Assembly (NCBI GenBank): GCA_963575745.1
Contig: CAUYUJ010014205.1
Location: forward strand, 792,674 to 856,673
Source of the DNA: Prorocentrum cordatum
Taxonomy: Eukaryota; Sar; Dinophyceae; Prorocentrales; Prorocentraceae
Length of the DNA: 64,000 nucleotides
Reading direction: 5' to 3'
Shown here in pieces: positions 1-10,582 of the stretch (within the stretch, counting starts at the first letter, position 1; the number at the start of each line of letters is the position of its first letter). The notes under the pieces are model-generated. The model was not told the DNA's origin. It saw only the letters and a list, made by a program, of their open reading frames with translations, and did not search any database. Position numbers and translations under genes: made by a program.

Positions 1-66
1 GCGCGGACCCTAGGACGCGAAGCCAGCAGCCAGGGGGAGGCCTCCTCGCACGCGCGCCCTGCCTGG

Positions 67-755
67 TCACATGCAGCCGCACCAGGTGTGGCAGCCCGCC
101 TGTGCCACGCGGCCTTCGATGCCGAATCCGCGGCCGAGCCCGCCGCCGCCGCCGAGGGCTCCCCTTTTGCCGAACATGGCCTTCAGGATGTCGAGCTGGT
201 CCTCCACTACCAGGGAGCCGCAGGCAACCTCATCGGCCACATCGTCAACGTCCACACCGTATTTGCGCTTGTGCAGGGCCTTGATGCCTTGCAGTCTCTC
301 CTCCAGAGCTGCGAGTGGACCACAACCCTCGGTCACCTGCCACTTGGTGCCGTCCGCGTCCTCGAAGAGGCTCTCGTCCTCCTCTTTTTCCAGGTCCAGG
401 CCGAACTTGCTCTTGTACAGGGCCTTTAAGTCATCCAGCCTGTCCTCCAGTCCGGTGAGCAAGCCACGGCCCTCGGTCACCTGCCACTTGGTGCCGTCCA
501 CGTCCTCGAAGAGGCTCTCGTCCTCCTCTTCCAGGTCCAGGCCGTATTTACGCTTGTACAATGCCTTGATGTCGTGCAGCCTCTCCTCCAGAGCTGCGAG
601 TGGACCACAGCCCTCGGTCACCTGCCACTTGGTGCCATCCGCGTCCTCGAAAAAGCTCTCGTCCTCCTCGTCCAAGACGAACTTGCGCTTGTCCGCCACC
701 GTACCGCTGGGCACGGAGTCCGGGGCTTCCCGCGGCTTGTCGCATACTTGTTCGG
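67..755 (-). pseudogene. C-terminal fragment of a 48-residue-repeat protein
   Basis: Function unknown. The frame holds three copies of a 47-48-residue repeat (key parts ED-ADGTKWQVTEG, a Leu-rich amphipathic stretch LEDRLDDLKALYK, then an acidic run such as DLEEEDESL) and a degenerate last copy ending in a Gly-rich tail and GCHTWCGCM. The same repeat fills the gene at 21152-23511, so this is a second, shorter member. Both subtypes of the repeat occur here: RGLLTGLEDRL and CGPLAALEERL. Upstream of about 755 the frame runs into CCAAGAGGCC-type repeat and stops looking like the protein, so the N-terminal part is missing. The natural C-terminus seems preserved here, unlike in the larger copy. No start codon, leader relic or promoter is visible. 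The protein class is inferred only from internal repetition. Confidence 0.6.
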
Positions 756-905
756 ACCCAAGAGGGCTTCTAGACGGGCCAAGAGGGCCCCAAAAGGCCG
801 CCAAGGAGGTCCAAAAGGGCCCCGAGTCGCCGAACGATCGCTCCAAGACGCTCGAAATGCCCCCCAAACGGCCCACGTAAGGGTTCCAAGAGGCCTTCCT
901 AGAGG
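756..905. repeat. CCAAGAGGCC-type degenerate repeat (family P)
   Basis: Short stretch of overlapping units like GGGCCCCAAGAGGCC and CTCCAAGACGG. The same family recurs across the window. It is followed at about 911-950 by the AT-rich motif (ATTATTGATTTCC then GTTTTTGAA) that also separates family P blocks at 16.6-18.5 kb. Confidence 0.8.
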
Positions 906-983
906 GCCCCAAGAAGCCACATTATTGATTTCCGCAAGTTTTTGAAGAATGTTGGCGTTCTCGCACTATGTAATGGGTTGAAG

Positions 984-1331
<348 letters not shown>

Positions 1332-1578
1332 GGAACATGAAGTGCCCGAAATATGGCGGCACGCCACGGTGAGCACGATATACAAAAACAAGGGCCCAGC
1401 CCACACATGTGAAACTTAACGACCAAACAGTTTACTCTGTGTGGCGTACAAGCTCCTAGCCAACCTCCTCTTGCATCGTCTACAACAAGCAGGGGCGGAT
1501 GACCGGCTGTCTCGAACTCAATGAGGTTTCCGCAATGGGCGAGGCACAACAGATGCCAGTCATGATACAAATTATCCC

Positions 1579-1609
1579 GGCGAAGGACCCAACCATATGC
1601 AGTTGTGAA
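1579..1609 (+). other. Left end module of array element A
   Basis: The sequence GGCGAAGGACCCAACCATAT and the following bases recur at 5626 and 24158, each time just before a tandem array of the same family. It contains CCCAACCAT, the inverse of ATGGTTGGG in the right end module. Confidence 0.75.
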
Positions 1610-1626
1610 CAACGCGTTGTGCGTGC

Positions 1627-3410
1627 CGTTTTCGGCGGAGCTTCCTATAGGGCCACGAAGCGCGTGAGGGACGTGCACTAATGGGTGGGGGAGACGCATG
1701 CGGGCGGTGCCGCTGGGGCCTTCGGTGGGGCTCCCTATGGGCCACGAGACGCTGTACAGGGCGTGGCGGACGCATGCGGGCGGTGCCTTTCGCTGGAGCT
1801 CCTGATGAGGCCACGAAGCGCTGTGCTGGTTGGGAAAGGCGCACGCGGGCGGTGCCACTAGGGTCATTCTGTGGAGCTCCCTACGGGGCCACGAAACGCT
1901 GTACTGGGTAGTGGCCGACGCATGCGGGAGGTGCAGTGGGGGCTTCGGTGGGCCCCTTTATGGGGCCAGGAAACGCTGTGCTGGGAGGGGGGACGCATGC
2001 GGACGGTGCCACTGGGGCCTTCGGTAGAACTCCCTATGGGCCCACGAAGCGCTGCAATGGGTGGGGTTCGCATGCGGGCGGACCACTGGAGCTCCCTACG
2101 GGGCTACGAAACGCTGTGCCGGGTGGGAGGGGGCGCATGCGGGCGGTCCACTGGGGCTTGGTAGAGCTCCCGATCAGTGGGGCCGCGAAGTGGAGTACTG
2201 GGTGGTGGACGACGCATGCGGGCGGTGCCACTTGGGTTTTTCTGTGGAGCTCCCCCTGTGGCCACGAAGCGCTGTACAGGATGGTGGCTGACGCATTCGG
2301 GCGGCACCACTGGGACCATCGGTGGAGCTCCCTATGGGGCCACCAAACGCTGCACCTTGTGGTGGCTGACGCATGCGGGCGGCCCCCACTGGGACCTTCG
2401 GTGGAGCACCCTATGGGACCACGAAACACTGCACAGGGTGGTGGCTGACGCATGCGGGCGGTGCCACTGGGGCCTTCGGTGGAGCTCCCTATGGGGCCAC
2501 GAAGCGCTGTGCTGGGTGGTGGCTGACGCAGGCGGGCGGTGCCACTGGTACCTTGGGTGGAGCTCCCTATGTGACCACGAAACGCTGCACTGGGTGGGTG
2601 GTGGTTGACGCGTGCGGGCGGTCCCACTGGAACCTTCGGCGGAACTCCTGAATTATTGGGCCACGAAGCGCTGTACTGGGTGGGTGAAACGCAGGGAGGA
2701 AGGGCTGTGCTGGGTGGTGGTTGACGCACGCGGGCGGTGCCACTGGGACCTTCGGTGGAGCTCCCCAAGGGGCCACGAAGCGCTGTACAAGGTGGGTGAA
2801 TCGCAAGGAGGAAGGGCTGTGCTGGGTGGTGGTTGACGCATGCGGGCGGTCCCACTGGGACCTTCGGTGGAGCTCCCTATGGGGCCACGAAGCGCTGTAC
2901 TGAGTGGGTGAAGCGCGGGGAAAAAGGGCTGTGTTGGGTGGTGGTTTGACGCATGCGGGCGGCCCCACTGGGTGGGACCTTCGGTGGAGCTTCCCATGGG
3001 GCCACGAAGCGCTGTACTGTGTGCTGGGTGGTGGTTGACGCATGCGGGCGGTGCCACTGGGACCTTCGGTGGAGCTCCCTATAAGGCCACGAAGCGCTGT
3101 ACCAGGTGGATGAATCGCATGGAGGAAGGGCTGTGCTGGGTGGTGGTCGACGCGTGCGGGCGGTCCCACGGGACCTTCGGTGGAGCTCCCTATGGAATCC
3201 ACGCAACGCTGTTGGGTGGGTGAATCGCGGGAAGAGGCGGCTGTGCTGGGTGGTGGTCGACGCGTGCAGGCGGTCCCACTGGGACCTTCGGTGGAGCTCC
3301 CTATGGGGGGGTGGGTGAATTGCAGGGGGGAGGACTGTGCTGGGTGGTGGTTGACGCGTGCGGGCGGTCCCACTGGAACCTTCGGCGGAACTCCTTAATT
3401 ATTGGGCCAC
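1627..3410 (+). repeat. Tandem array A, left part
   Basis: Degenerate units of about 85-115 bp. The core reads CCTTCGGTGGAGCTCCCTAT, then GGGGCCACGAAGCGCTGTACTG, then GGTGGTGGTTGACGCATGCG. Units differ by small indels. Frames on both strands are open by chance and show no domain, so no protein is called. Confidence 0.9.
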
Positions 3411-3424
3411 GAAGCGCTGTACTG
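3411..3424 (+). repeat. Target-site duplication, left copy
   Basis: GAAGCGCTGTACTG, identical to 4381-4394. It lies in the array unit and brackets the LINE insertion. Confidence 0.75.
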
Positions 3425-4380
3425 CGTGCACGCAGATGTCGTCGAACCAGAATTTTCAGTTTGCCCAGACATTTTATACGCAGATGATACAATGCTTGCG
3501 AGTAGCAGCGCCAAGAATTTGCAGACGTTGCTAGACGCTGTGATTGGCGAAGGAAAAAAGTACGGCCTCGAATTAAATTGGGCCAAGACGGTGGCCATTA
3601 ATATACAGAACAATGGGGTTGTCAAGACCCCCTCGGGCACCCCAGTGGCCCCTGCACGGCAAGTTGTTTATTTAGGTGGTCTTCTAAACGCAGACGCCAC
3701 CGCCAAGCCGGAGCTAACGCGGCGCCTCGGAGAGGCTCGCGGTGTGTTCACAGCCTTACAGCGTTGTTGGTCACACGCCAACATTACGAGATCTAGGAAG
3801 CTCGAGCTGTACAGTGCGATTGTGCTTCCAAAGCTTTTACACAATTTAGAAACACTGTGGCTTTTAAAAGCAGACAAAAAGAGATTAGACAGTTTCAATG
3901 CGCAGTGTCTCAGGCGTATTTGCCGCATTCCACATTCATATTTGTCGAGAGTGTCCAACGACCAAGTTTTGAACATATGTCGAGCCCGCCCTCTCAGCGA
4001 GGCGCTTTGTGAGAGACAGACTTCGCTATACAACAAGATCGCAGGGTTGTCACAAGACCACCCGCTGCGAGCTCTCACCTGCAAGCCCGGATCATATTTA
4101 CCTCGGGTCTGGGACCAATGCTGGAAGAGAGGCAGACCGAAGCAACAGTGGGCTTCGTGTGTTTACAAGCTTCTGCCACAACAGTGGTCCTGAGGTGGTC
4201 CCTCCCCCTTCTTCGTTCCCTCCTCCCTCCGCCCCCCCCCTTCCTCCCCCTCCTCCCGCGTGGCGCCGATACGTTTGCAAGTGAATTCGTATCCTTCTCA
4301 CTGCCCGCATTTCTCTGCCACACGCATAACTTTTTATCTTGCCAATGCGCCGTCTGTGCGCCAGGCTTGACTGACTGACT
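3425..4380 (+). mobile_element. 5'-truncated LINE insertion inside array A
   Basis: A 956-bp non-repetitive block interrupts the array. It carries the C-terminal part of a LINE reverse transcriptase (to 4193), a 3' untranslated stretch with a C-rich tract (4200-4260), and ends in tandem GACT (4366-4380), a simple-repeat tail typical of non-LTR elements. A 14-bp direct repeat flanks it on both sides. The 5' end starts mid-domain just before the active site, as expected when reverse transcription stops early. Confidence 0.8.
3426..4193 (+). pseudogene. LINE reverse transcriptase, C-terminal part
   Basis: The frame is open to TGA at 4191-4193. It begins at the catalytic YADD motif (LYADDTMLASSSAKN, codons at about 3474-3518) and continues with the palm and thumb features of non-LTR RTs: GLELNWAKTVAI, YLGGLLNADATAKPELTRRL, SRKLELYSAIVLPKLLHNLE, and a C-terminal RLDSFNAQCLRRICRI segment like those in jockey- and I-like elements. 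Everything N-terminal to YADD is absent, as are endonuclease and RNase H, so this cannot be a working enzyme. The frame upstream (3402-3425) belongs to the array and is fused by the insertion. Base composition is clearly lower in GC than the surrounding array. Assignment as RT is firm; the clade is not. Confidence 0.85.
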
Positions 4381-4394
4381 GAAGCGCTGTACTG
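4381..4394 (+). repeat. Target-site duplication, right copy
   Basis: Second copy of GAAGCGCTGTACTG. The array resumes directly after it. Confidence 0.75.
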
Positions 4395-4855
4395 GGTGGG
4401 TGAAACGCAGGGAGGAAGGGCTGTGCTGGGTGGTGGTTGACGCACGCGGGCGGTGCCACTGGGACCTTCGGTGGAGCTCCCCAATGGGCCACGAAACGCT
4501 GTACAAGGTGGATGAATCGCATGGAGGAAGGGCTGTGCTGGGTGGTGGTCGACGCGTGCGGGCGGTCCCACGGGACCTTCGGTGGAGCTCCCTATGGAAT
4601 CCACGCAACGCTGTTGGGTAGGTGAACCGCGGGAAGAGGCGGCTGTGCTGGGTGGTGGTCGACGCGTGCGGGCGGTCCCACTGGGACCTTCGGTGGAGCT
4701 CCCTATGTATGGGGCCACGAAGCGCTGTATTGGGTGGGTGAATTGCAGGGGGGAGGACTGTGCTGGGTGGTGGTTGACGAATGCGGGCGGTGCCACTGGG
4801 GCCTTCGGTGGAGCTCCCTATGGGGCTACGAAGCGCTGTGCAGGGTGGATGAGGC
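4395..4855 (+). repeat. Tandem array A, right part
   Basis: Continuation of the array interrupted by the LINE. Same core unit as 1627-3410. Confidence 0.9.
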
Positions 4856-4960
4856 GCAGGGAGGAGGGAGGAGGGGGGAGGGTGAGGAGGGGGAGGGAGG
4901 AGGAGGAACGCGGGGACCGTCTCTTCAAAACGAAGACCCAACACCACAGGATGGTTGGGG
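4856..4960 (+). other. Right end module of array element A
   Basis: GGA-rich purine tract (4856-4905), then GAACGCGGGGACCGTCTC, then GACCCAACACCACAGGATGG and TTGGGG. The same order occurs at 7276-7380 and 26015-26156. CCCAAC and GTTGGG can pair over an 11-base loop. Confidence 0.75.
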
Positions 4961-5172
4961 ACACGTTTGATTTCATGAACGTCGAAGCTTTGCTAGCAGC
5001 GCTGCGCCGTTTCGGGGTGCCCCTGAACATGCTTACGCTGATAGGGAATATTTGCGAGGCCAGGCGACTCTGCGTGGCCGGCGGGGTAATCAAATCTTCT
5101 GAAGGAAAGCAGATGTCTTGAATCTAACAAGGGTGCCCGCTATCGCAATTTCTCTCCGTCGTGCTGATGACT
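4961..5172 (+). pseudogene. LINE reverse transcriptase remnant (motifs before the active site)
   Basis: A short frame directly abutting the right end module reads TFDFMNVEALLAALRRFGVP, then LIGNICEARRLCVAGG. In the same frame, after a TGA (5119-5121) and a TAA (5125-5127), comes QGCPLSQFLSVVLM. These match the order of RT motifs preceding YADD: the AFD palm motif, the LRxFG helix, and the QGCPLSP-like motif. The piece is about 70 codons long, has two in-frame stops and no active site, so it is a dead fragment. It could derive from the same LINE family as 3425-4380, since it supplies exactly the part missing there, but the two do not overlap, so this cannot be shown here. Confidence 0.7.
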
Positions 5173-5389
5173 GTACCTTAGCGAGACGCCACGAACAACC
5201 TGAACGCCAATGATAAGCTCGACATGTATTCCGGGAATTCGCCGACATGTGTTGGGTGGGTCTCTAGGCGCGTGGGATTCTTCCCCCTCCCTGAACCCCT
5301 CCCCCAGGGACCTCGAGCTGACCTTTTGACCCCATCTCCCTCGTCCGGTACGAACGCACCCATGCCCGGGACGAACGCATCATGGGGGG

Positions 5390-5545
5390 ATAGAGGGCTC
5401 TCCGACGACCCTAGAGCACCCCAAGAGGCTCCCAAGACGGTTCAAGAGAGCCCCGAGTCGCTGAAAGATCGTTCCAAGACGCCCAAGATAGCTTCCAGAC
5501 GGCCCAAGATGCCCCCGCGACGCTCCAAACAGCCTCTATGAGGCC
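5390..5545. repeat. Family P repeat block
   Basis: Units such as GCACCCCAAGAGGCTCCCAA and GACGCTCCAAACAGCC. The 5173-5389 stretch before it shows no gene. Confidence 0.8.
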
Positions 5546-5625
5546 TCCGAGGATGGCCCCGAGAGGCAAACTATGTTGACATCTCTTGAGGAAACGTATA
5601 TTCTTCGCAAAAAAAACATGAGCCT

Positions 5626-5674
5626 GGCGAAAGACCCAACCATATGCAGCTGTGAGTACCGCAATTGTGAATAT
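5626..5674 (+). other. Left end module of array element B
   Basis: GGCGAAAGACCCAACCATAT, then TGTGAGTACCGCAATTGTGA. Nearly identical to 24158-24207 and similar to 1579-1609. Confidence 0.8.
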
Positions 5675-7275
5675 CTTCTTCGGTGGCGCTCCCTATGGAG
5701 CCACGAAGCGCTGTAGTGGGTGGGTGAAACGCAGGGAGCAAGGGCCCTGTTGGGTAGTGGCGGACGCATGCGGGCGGTGCCACTGGGACCTTCCGTGGAG
5801 TTCCCTATGGGGCCACGAAGCGCTGTACTGGGTGGGTGAAACGCAGGGAGGAAGAAAGGCTGTGCTGGGTGATGGCGGACGCATGCGGGCGGTGCCACTG
5901 GGACCTTCGGTGGAGCCTCCTATGGGGACACGAAACGCTGTACTGGGTGGGTGAAACGCAGGGAGACAGGGCTGCGCTGGGTGGTGGCGGACGCATGCGG
6001 GCGGTGCAACTGGGACCTTCGGTGGAGCCCCCATATGGGGACACGAAGCGCTGTACTGGGTGGGTGAAACGAAAGGAGAAACGGCTGTATTGGGTGGTGG
6101 CGGACGCAAATGCTGCGTGTCCCCACCTTTTTTTTGTTTTAGTGATATTAGTTTGTGGGACCCCCCCCACCCCCCCCCCCCCACCCCCCCCCAACCCCCC
6201 ACCCCCCCCCCCCCACCCGTCACCACTGGCCATTCGTGAAGCTCCCTATGGGGGCCACGATAGCGCTGAACCAGGTATGAATCGCATGAGGAAGGGCTGT
6301 GCTGTGGTGGTCGACGCGTGCGAGGCGGTCCTACGGGGGCATTCGTGGAGCTCCCTATGGAATCCACGCAACGCTGTTGGGTGGGTGAATCGCGGGAAGA
6401 GGCGGCTGTGCTGGGTGGTGGTCGACGCGTGCAGGCGGTCCCACTGGGACCTTCGGTGGAGCTCCCATATGGGACACGAAGCGCTGTACTGGGTGGGTGA
6501 AACGAAGGGAGACACGGCTGTACTGGGTGGTGGCGGACGCATGCGTGCGGTGCCACTGGGGCATTCGGTGAAGCTCCCTATGGGGCCACGAAGCGCTGTA
6601 CTGGGTGGGTGAAACGCAGGAAGCAAAGGCTGTGCTGGGTGGTGGCGGACGCATGCGTGCGGTGCCACTGGGGCATTCGGTGAAGCTCCCTATGGGGCCA
6701 CGAAGCGCTGTACTGGGTGGGTGAAACGCAGGAAGCAAAGGCTGTGCTGGGTGGTGGCGGACGCATGCGGGCGGTGCCACTGGGACCTTCGGTGGAGCCC
6801 CCTATGGGGCCACGAAGCGCTGTACTGGGTGGGTGAAACGAAGGGAGAAACGGCTGTACTGGGTGGTGGCGGACGCATGCGTGCGGTGCCACTGGGACAT
6901 TCGGTGAAGCTCCCTATGTGGCCTGGGTGAAACGCAGGAAGCAAGGGCTGTGCTGGGTGGTGGCGGACGCATGCGGGCGGTTCCACTGGGGCCTTCGGTG
7001 GAGCTTTCGTTGGGGCCACGAATCGTTGTACTGGGTGGGTGAAACGCAGGGAACAAGGGCCGTGTTGGGAGGTGGCGGACGCACGCGGGCGGTGCCACTG
7101 GGACCTTCGGTGGGGCCCCCTATGGGGCCACGAAGCGCTGTACTGGGTGGGTGAAACGAAGGGGGCAATGGATGACGCTGAGTGGTGGCGAACGCACGCG
7201 GGCGGTCCCACTGGGGGCTTCGGTGGAGCTCCCTATGGGGCCACGAAGCGCTGTGCTGGGTGGGTGAAACGCATG
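5675..7275 (+). repeat. Tandem array B, 112-bp period
   Basis: Same family as array A. The best-preserved part has a 112-bp period (GGGGCCACG junctions at 6586 and 6698). The unit order is CCACGAAGCGCTGTACTGGG, a TGAAACGCAGG stretch, GGTGGTGGCGGACGCATGCG, then TGCCACTGGGACCTTCGGTG. No protein is called. Confidence 0.9.
6156..6217 (+). repeat. C-rich tract inside array B
   Basis: Runs of 5-14 C broken by single A or AA. It replaces part of a unit, and the units beside it are more divergent than elsewhere in the array. Confidence 0.9.
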
Positions 7276-7380
7276 GAAGAAGGAGGAAGGAGGGGAGGAG
7301 GGGGAGGAGGAGGAGAGGAGAAGAGGAACGCGGGGGCCGTCTCTTCAAAACGAGGACCCAACACCACAGGATGGTTGGGA
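7276..7380 (+). other. Right end module of array element B
   Basis: GGA-rich tract (7276-7325), then GAACGCGGGGGCCGTCTC and GACCCAACACCACAGGATGG with TTGGGA. It matches the right ends of arrays A and C. Confidence 0.8.
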
Positions 7381-7399
7381 AAAAACGTTTCGGCTTTCA

Positions 7400-7770
7400 C
7401 AGGGAAGCGACGCTCCCAAGACCGCGCCAAGGCAGCCCACGAGACCTCCGAAACGGTCCCAAGGCAGCCTCAAAAGGCTTCGAATAGGCCCCAGAGGCGC
7501 CCATGACGGCGCAGAGAGCCAGCCCCAAGACAACCCCCAGAGTGGCCCAAGCGCGGGGGCCTGAACCGAAAATCCAAGGTTCACGTTTCTACAGAGCTCC
7601 AGAGGGTCCCAAGAAGCCCTCCAGAGGCTTCAACAAATTCAGAAAAAAAAGCCGGCCTAGATGAGGGCCCAGGAGGGTCTACAGAAGAGCAACAAGAGCT
7701 CCAAAACAGCTTCCAGGTGGCCTCAACGCTGCTTCCAAGAGGCCCCCGACAGACCCCTCACGACGGTCCC
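7400..7770. repeat. Family P repeat block
   Basis: Degenerate CCAAGA / GGCCTCCAA units. No protein is called. Confidence 0.75.
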
Positions 7771-7777
7771 ATCAACA

Positions 7778-7836
7778 CTTCGTCGTCGTCGTCGTAATCG
7801 TCGTCGTCATGGTCGTCGTCGTCGTCGTTATGTCTT
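7778..7836 (+). repeat. CGT trinucleotide microsatellite
   Basis: Imperfect run of CGT triplets with interruptions (AATCGT, CATGGT). Confidence 0.9.
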
Positions 7837-8785
7837 TCTCCGCTTCCATATTATACTCTTTTCTTCCTCCTCACCCCTCCTTCCTACCCACCCTCCATCC
7901 TCCTACGCGCACTTCTTCCCTCTTTCCCCCCCGTCCTCTGGTTGCTGAAGCCCTTTCCCTGCTTTGCCTTCGCGAGTCCGCGAGGGGGGCCGCGCCGGGG
8001 CCGCTTCAGTTGTCGCGGTCGCACGCATCCTCTGAACTGGGCCTGTACGGCTAGAGGCTACATCGCTATTGTGCATGATCGTCTCGACTCCAAATCTCAA
8101 CGTGGGCATCAGTCCTCGTTGGAGAAGTCTGTCAGAATAGCTGTTCACCTCCTTCCATCCACCGAAGGAGTCCTCGGATACCGCCTCGCGGCCCACCCGC
8201 AATATGCCGCGGCGAGGTGTCAATTGGGCTACCCTTGGATCAATTCAAGAGTTGCGCGATGCCCGCTGGATGCGGACACAGAACCAACATGATATAGCCC
8301 TGGGACCAGCGCCCCCCTGTCCTGTCCCCCCCCGCAAGAAGGGTGAAAGAGGAGGGCGCGAACTCATCTACCGTCCCTGAGGGGGCACTTGTGGCTGACC
8401 GCCGCGCCGCGCGCGTTCATTCGTTTCTCATTTACGCGTGGGCCCACCGAGAAGGATGACTTGATTTGATGACCCCCAGCCAGATGGTCCAAAATCGATC
8501 CACCGCGGCATCCAGACAGCTTGGACGAGTTTCAGGAAGGGTCTAGAGACGGCCCCCTGAATGCATCTTGCAAGCAAGATGCAACTTTGAAAATTCCGCA
8601 GAGCAGTGCTTTCACTGAGTGGCTTCTTCCTATTAGTTAGGAGTTCGCAGTCTTGACAAGCCCCCACTGTGTAAGGCAGGCTCCTGCCTTCGCGACGTGG
8701 GCCCTGGTCTCTGGCACCGCGTGAACCGTTCAATCGTAAAACATGCTCCACTCTGAGGTCCCCAGAGGCTGTCGCCACCATCTTT
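7837..8785. other. No gene recognised
   Basis: CT-rich stretch 7855-7945, then mixed sequence. Open frames such as 7942-8292 (116 codons) show no motif or repeat that supports coding. Confidence 0.5.
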
Positions 8786-8830
8786 GTCGTCGTCGTCGTC
8801 GTCGGCGACGACGACGACGACGACGACGAC
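8786..8830. repeat. Inverted GTC/GAC triplet repeat (perfect hairpin)
   Basis: GTC triplets (8786-8804) turn directly into GAC triplets (8806-8830). This gives a perfect 19-bp self-complementary stem with a one-base loop. Confidence 0.9.
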
Positions 8831-9092
8831 GAGTGGCTCAGAACGTGCCCCCGGAGGGAGTTCAACCTTGAGCGCCCGCGCTGGCGCCGCCGCGCCAGGG
8901 CGGCGGAGGCTTCGCCGAGGCGGCGAGAACCCGCGCGCGCGGGAGCGCGCACGCGGGAGTTTTTTTATCCAGACGGGGCCACAAGCGTGCGCTGGCTACG
9001 CAAGCAGACTCAGGCATACGCCCGGCGTGAAGGAAGAAGCTCGGGCACCTCCCAAAGGGAGTGCCACGCGAGGACGGGTCAGGAGGCCACCC

Positions 9093-9739
9093 CTACTCGG
9101 CGCGATCGTCATCCACCACGACCAGGCCCCCGAGGGCGGCGTCGATGACGAACTCGCCGGATGGGCATGGCCTCAGCTGACCCTTGTCAGTCGGCAGCAG
9201 CGGCCGCCCAGTGCGAGGGTGGAGGCCCTCCCAAAGACGGCCCAAGCGCGGGCGCGTCTTGGGGGGCACTCCACCGTGGCAGGGTTGCGCCAGCAGCTGC
9301 GCATTCTCGCTCGAGTGCGCCCCGCAGCTGGCGCAGAAGACGAACTGGCCTACATGCCATACGCGGTGGCCCCCGCCTGGGGCACACGCGGGAGGGCCGA
9401 AGGCCTCGCGGTGCCGTGCCACGCGAAAACACCTCGCACACCTGACGCCGCCCGTGGGCGCGGGCACAGGCACATGCACACCAGGTGACGGCTCCGTGTC
9501 CGCCGAGAGGGCAGGCGTCGGTCCTCTCGTCTGCGCCCGCCGCAGCTGTCCTTGGCGAGGTGCCGACTGCGACTTAGGGCCGACAGCCTGCAGCGTCCTG
9601 GCCAGGAACTTGGCCACAAACGTGACCAGCTTGAAGGAGCGCTGCACACGCGCGCTAGCCTCGGCATCCGACGGATGCAGAGCAGCGCCCAGACGAGCGC
9701 CAGCATCTGCGCGATGGTTTCCCCATCGCGCGACCGCGC
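9093..9739 (-). pseudogene. LINE C-terminal Cys-pair region
   Basis: Continues the RNase H frame on the reverse strand (9093-9914). It reads FKLVTFVAKFLARTLQAV, a Pro-rich stretch, then two Cys pairs, VRCARCFRVA and FVFCASCGAH, with His residues between them, then the tail GEFVIDAALGGLVVVDDDRA. Cys pairs at the C-terminus after RNase H are usual for LINE polyproteins and are generally read as nucleic-acid-binding zinc modules. That role is inferred. The frame ends at a stop at 9093-9095. Confidence 0.65.
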
Positions 9740-10582
9740 CCAGCTCCTGCTCGTCATCGTGACGGCGGCGGGCGTGGCCCTTGACTTTCAGCACCTCCAC
9801 AGCCCCCCCCCCAGGTCGCCCGCCCGATCCCATATCTGAGACCGCGCGACGGCGCCCTCGCACGCGGCGCCCGCGGTCTCGAAGCGGCCGCGCTGAGAAC
9901 TCGTGACCACCCATTCGCAGTCCGTGTGGTAGCGAAGGGGGCCGAGCGAAACATGCGTGAGATACATGAGCAGGCCGTGCGCCTCGGCCAAGTCCGACGC
10001 CTGGTGCAGACCAGGCAGCAAGCCGCGCAGGGACGCCACAAGTTCCCCTCGGGCGTCAACCTGCACTACACACCAGCCAGCACGACTGAGGCGCTGGTCG
10101 CCCTGCACCAGCGACGCACACGAGCCGTCGCCGAAGGCCTCGCCTTCGAAGTGGCCGTCCAGCGGGCGCTTGAGCCAGCAGACGTGGAGGGGGAGGGAAG
10201 GGCCAATCACCCACGGGCGAGGGTCAGGGGCCAGGCCGTGCCTCCAGAGGGCCCAGTCGGGGTGCTCGCGGAGCCCCGACCTGACGGAGGGGGGGAGGTC
10301 ACGCTCACGCACGAACTGCCAAGTGGCCAGGCACTCGCCCGCAATCCACGCGGCGAAAGTGCCTGGGCAGCAACCGCACAAAGGGGCACGACGGATCGGT
10401 CGCCAGACTATGTCGAAACTTCCGAGCCTGGTCCCAGATCCCGTTCGCGGCAATCGCTCGGAAACTGGCCTGGTGCCGAGGGGCCCAGTCGGGGCCGCGC
10501 GCGCCGCTGCAGAGCCTGCGAATGGGGAAGAAATAGGGACGGTGAGAGAGGCTCGACAAATACTCGCAACCCCTGTGAGCAC
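9740..10582 (-). pseudogene. LINE connection and RNase H domain
   Basis: Reverse-strand frame 9788-10582 carries a connection segment (IAGECLATWQFVRERDLPPS) and an RNase H core. The catalytic Asp lies in AFGDGSCASL (codon at 10127-10129), the Glu in DLAEAHGLLMYL, and the second Asp in YHTDCEWVV. The rest of the domain, KVKGHA (His at 9775-9777) and WGNHRADAG, is in another frame. The switch falls exactly in a run of ten G on the coding strand (9803-9812); eleven G would rejoin the frames. The DEDHD set is therefore complete but split by one homopolymer base. This may be a base-calling error rather than decay. Confidence 0.8.
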
